7,400 bases of DNA, taken from positions 1-7,400 of the forward strand of contig JALXCH010000157.1 in assembly GCA_026991005.1 (NCBI GenBank), read 5' to 3'. This document shows positions 7,056 through 7,400 of this stretch, piece by piece. A program made the position numbers and the translations under genes. The notes under the pieces are model-generated. The model had not been told where the DNA came from. It made no database searches and worked only from the letters and a program-made list of their open reading frames with translations. Origin of the DNA: Calditrichia bacterium (lineage in GTDB: Bacteria; Calditrichota; Calditrichia; RBG-13-44-9). Position 1 is the first letter of the stretch. Each line of letters begins with the position of its first letter.

Positions 7056-7188
7056 AAAATCTAAAATAAGAAGTTCCAAATAACAAACCCCAAATAACAA
7101 ATCCCAAATCCCAAATCCCAAACCCCAAATCTCAAGGACCAAACTGTAAAATCCAGATTACAAATCTCTATTAACAAATTCCAAAATA
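7056..7188. repeat. Degenerate heptanucleotide repeat tract (consensus CAAATCC)
   Basis: Nineteen consecutive 7-bp units can be laid out in constant register. The clearest run from 7077 to 7132: CAAATAA, CAAACCC, CAAATAA, CAAATCC three times (7098-7118), CAAACCC, CAAATCT. The pattern then decays through CAAGGAC, CAAACTG and others, with recognisable units at 7161-7167 (CAAATCT), 7175-7181 (CAAATTC) and 7182-7188 (CAAAATA). The CAAA core stays in phase through substitutions without indels. It is reminiscent of heptameric short tandem repeats known in cyanobacteria. It translates to a GFGIWDL-like repeat on the minus strand, which is a shadow and not a gene. AT-rich sequence without a gene continues to 7283. 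Confidence 0.75.
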
Positions 7189-7283
7189 ATAAACATTAAT
7201 TTCCAAATTTTAAAAGATTTAACAGATTGTTTCCTAACCGAATTATGTCTTCACTTCTCATTCGTGCCTATTTGTGTTATTCG

Positions 7284-7400
7284 GTGCGCCAGGGCAAGGC
7301 TGGCGAGTCTCATAAGCTGAAAGGAGCTTATCATGATAATTGCCTGTTTGGTCATGTAGTCGAACGAGCGTAGTATGTGAGCGATCCATGCTGCGAAGCC
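7284..7400 (+). mobile_element. 5' end of a group II intron (domain I), cut by window end
   Basis: The sequence begins GTGCGCC, matching the conserved group II 5' splice-site consensus GUGYG. It immediately folds into CGCCAG (7287-7292) / CTGGCG (7300-7305), then GAGTCTC and a perfect 7-bp stem ATAAGCT (7312-7318) / AGCTTAT (7325-7331) closed by GAAAGG. This order of start motif, short GC hairpin, AGTCT and second hairpin is what I recall from the domain I start of bacterial group II introns. Base composition switches sharply from the AT-rich flank at 7284. The 5' exon would end ...GTGTTATTCG. The reverse transcriptase/maturase gene and domains V-VI, if present, lie beyond the window, so intactness cannot be judged. 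Another structured RNA is a less likely alternative. Confidence 0.7.

Noticed and set aside
6874..7128. Minus-strand open frame with a GFGIWDL-type repeated N-terminus
   Set aside because: The repeated peptide is the direct translation of the heptamer tract (7 bp times 3 gives a 7-residue period). There is no recognisable domain, and composition is non-coding.
7056..7188. CRISPR array
   Set aside because: The units are 7 bp and contiguous, with no separate repeats and spacers.

Overview
The window comes from a moderate-GC bacterial chromosome. Several things point to a diderm bacterium, possibly of the FCB side of the tree (Calditrichota, KSB1 or Ignavibacteriota-like): a lipoprotein with a loose lipobox, a periplasmic TPR protein of RMDN type, a double-length ThyX-like protein, and short intergenic repeats. 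This placement is an inference from gene types only; no rRNA or other marker gene is present.

Layout. Positions 1-95 are an AT-rich intergenic stretch that opens with a heptamer repeat. A minus-strand gene (96-692) encodes a small flavodoxin/WrbA-like protein with an N-terminal signal or anchor segment. It diverges from a plus-strand gene (810-2828) for a lipoprotein made of HEAT-like helical repeats fused to a C-terminal cyclophilin domain. The 117-bp divergent region between them carries inverted repeats. After a 121-bp gap comes a compact plus-strand run of four genes: a periplasmic TPR protein resembling the RMDN family (2950-3720), an MscS-family channel (3740-4804), a 519-residue tandem ThyX-like protein whose start overlaps the channel stop by 4 bp (4801-6360), and an FmdB-type zinc ribbon protein (6415-6678). 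A good rho-independent terminator at 6700-6740 ends the run.

From 6741 to 7283 I see no credible gene. This stretch holds possible decayed repeat material and a degenerate tract of 7-bp units that stays in register from about 7056 to 7188. At 7284 the sequence changes to a G-rich, strongly structured segment beginning GTGCGCC. It looks like the 5' end (domain I) of a group II intron and runs off the window.

Functionally, the first half is weighted to the envelope: exported flavodoxin, lipoprotein foldase/scaffold, periplasmic TPR protein and mechanosensitive channel. It is joined by translational coupling to a nucleotide-metabolism-type enzyme. The most interesting item is the tandem ThyX, in which the signature residues appear to be divided between the two halves. 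The next most interesting are the bacterial RMDN-like protein, the HEAT-cyclophilin lipoprotein fusion, and the repeat and intron-rich right flank.
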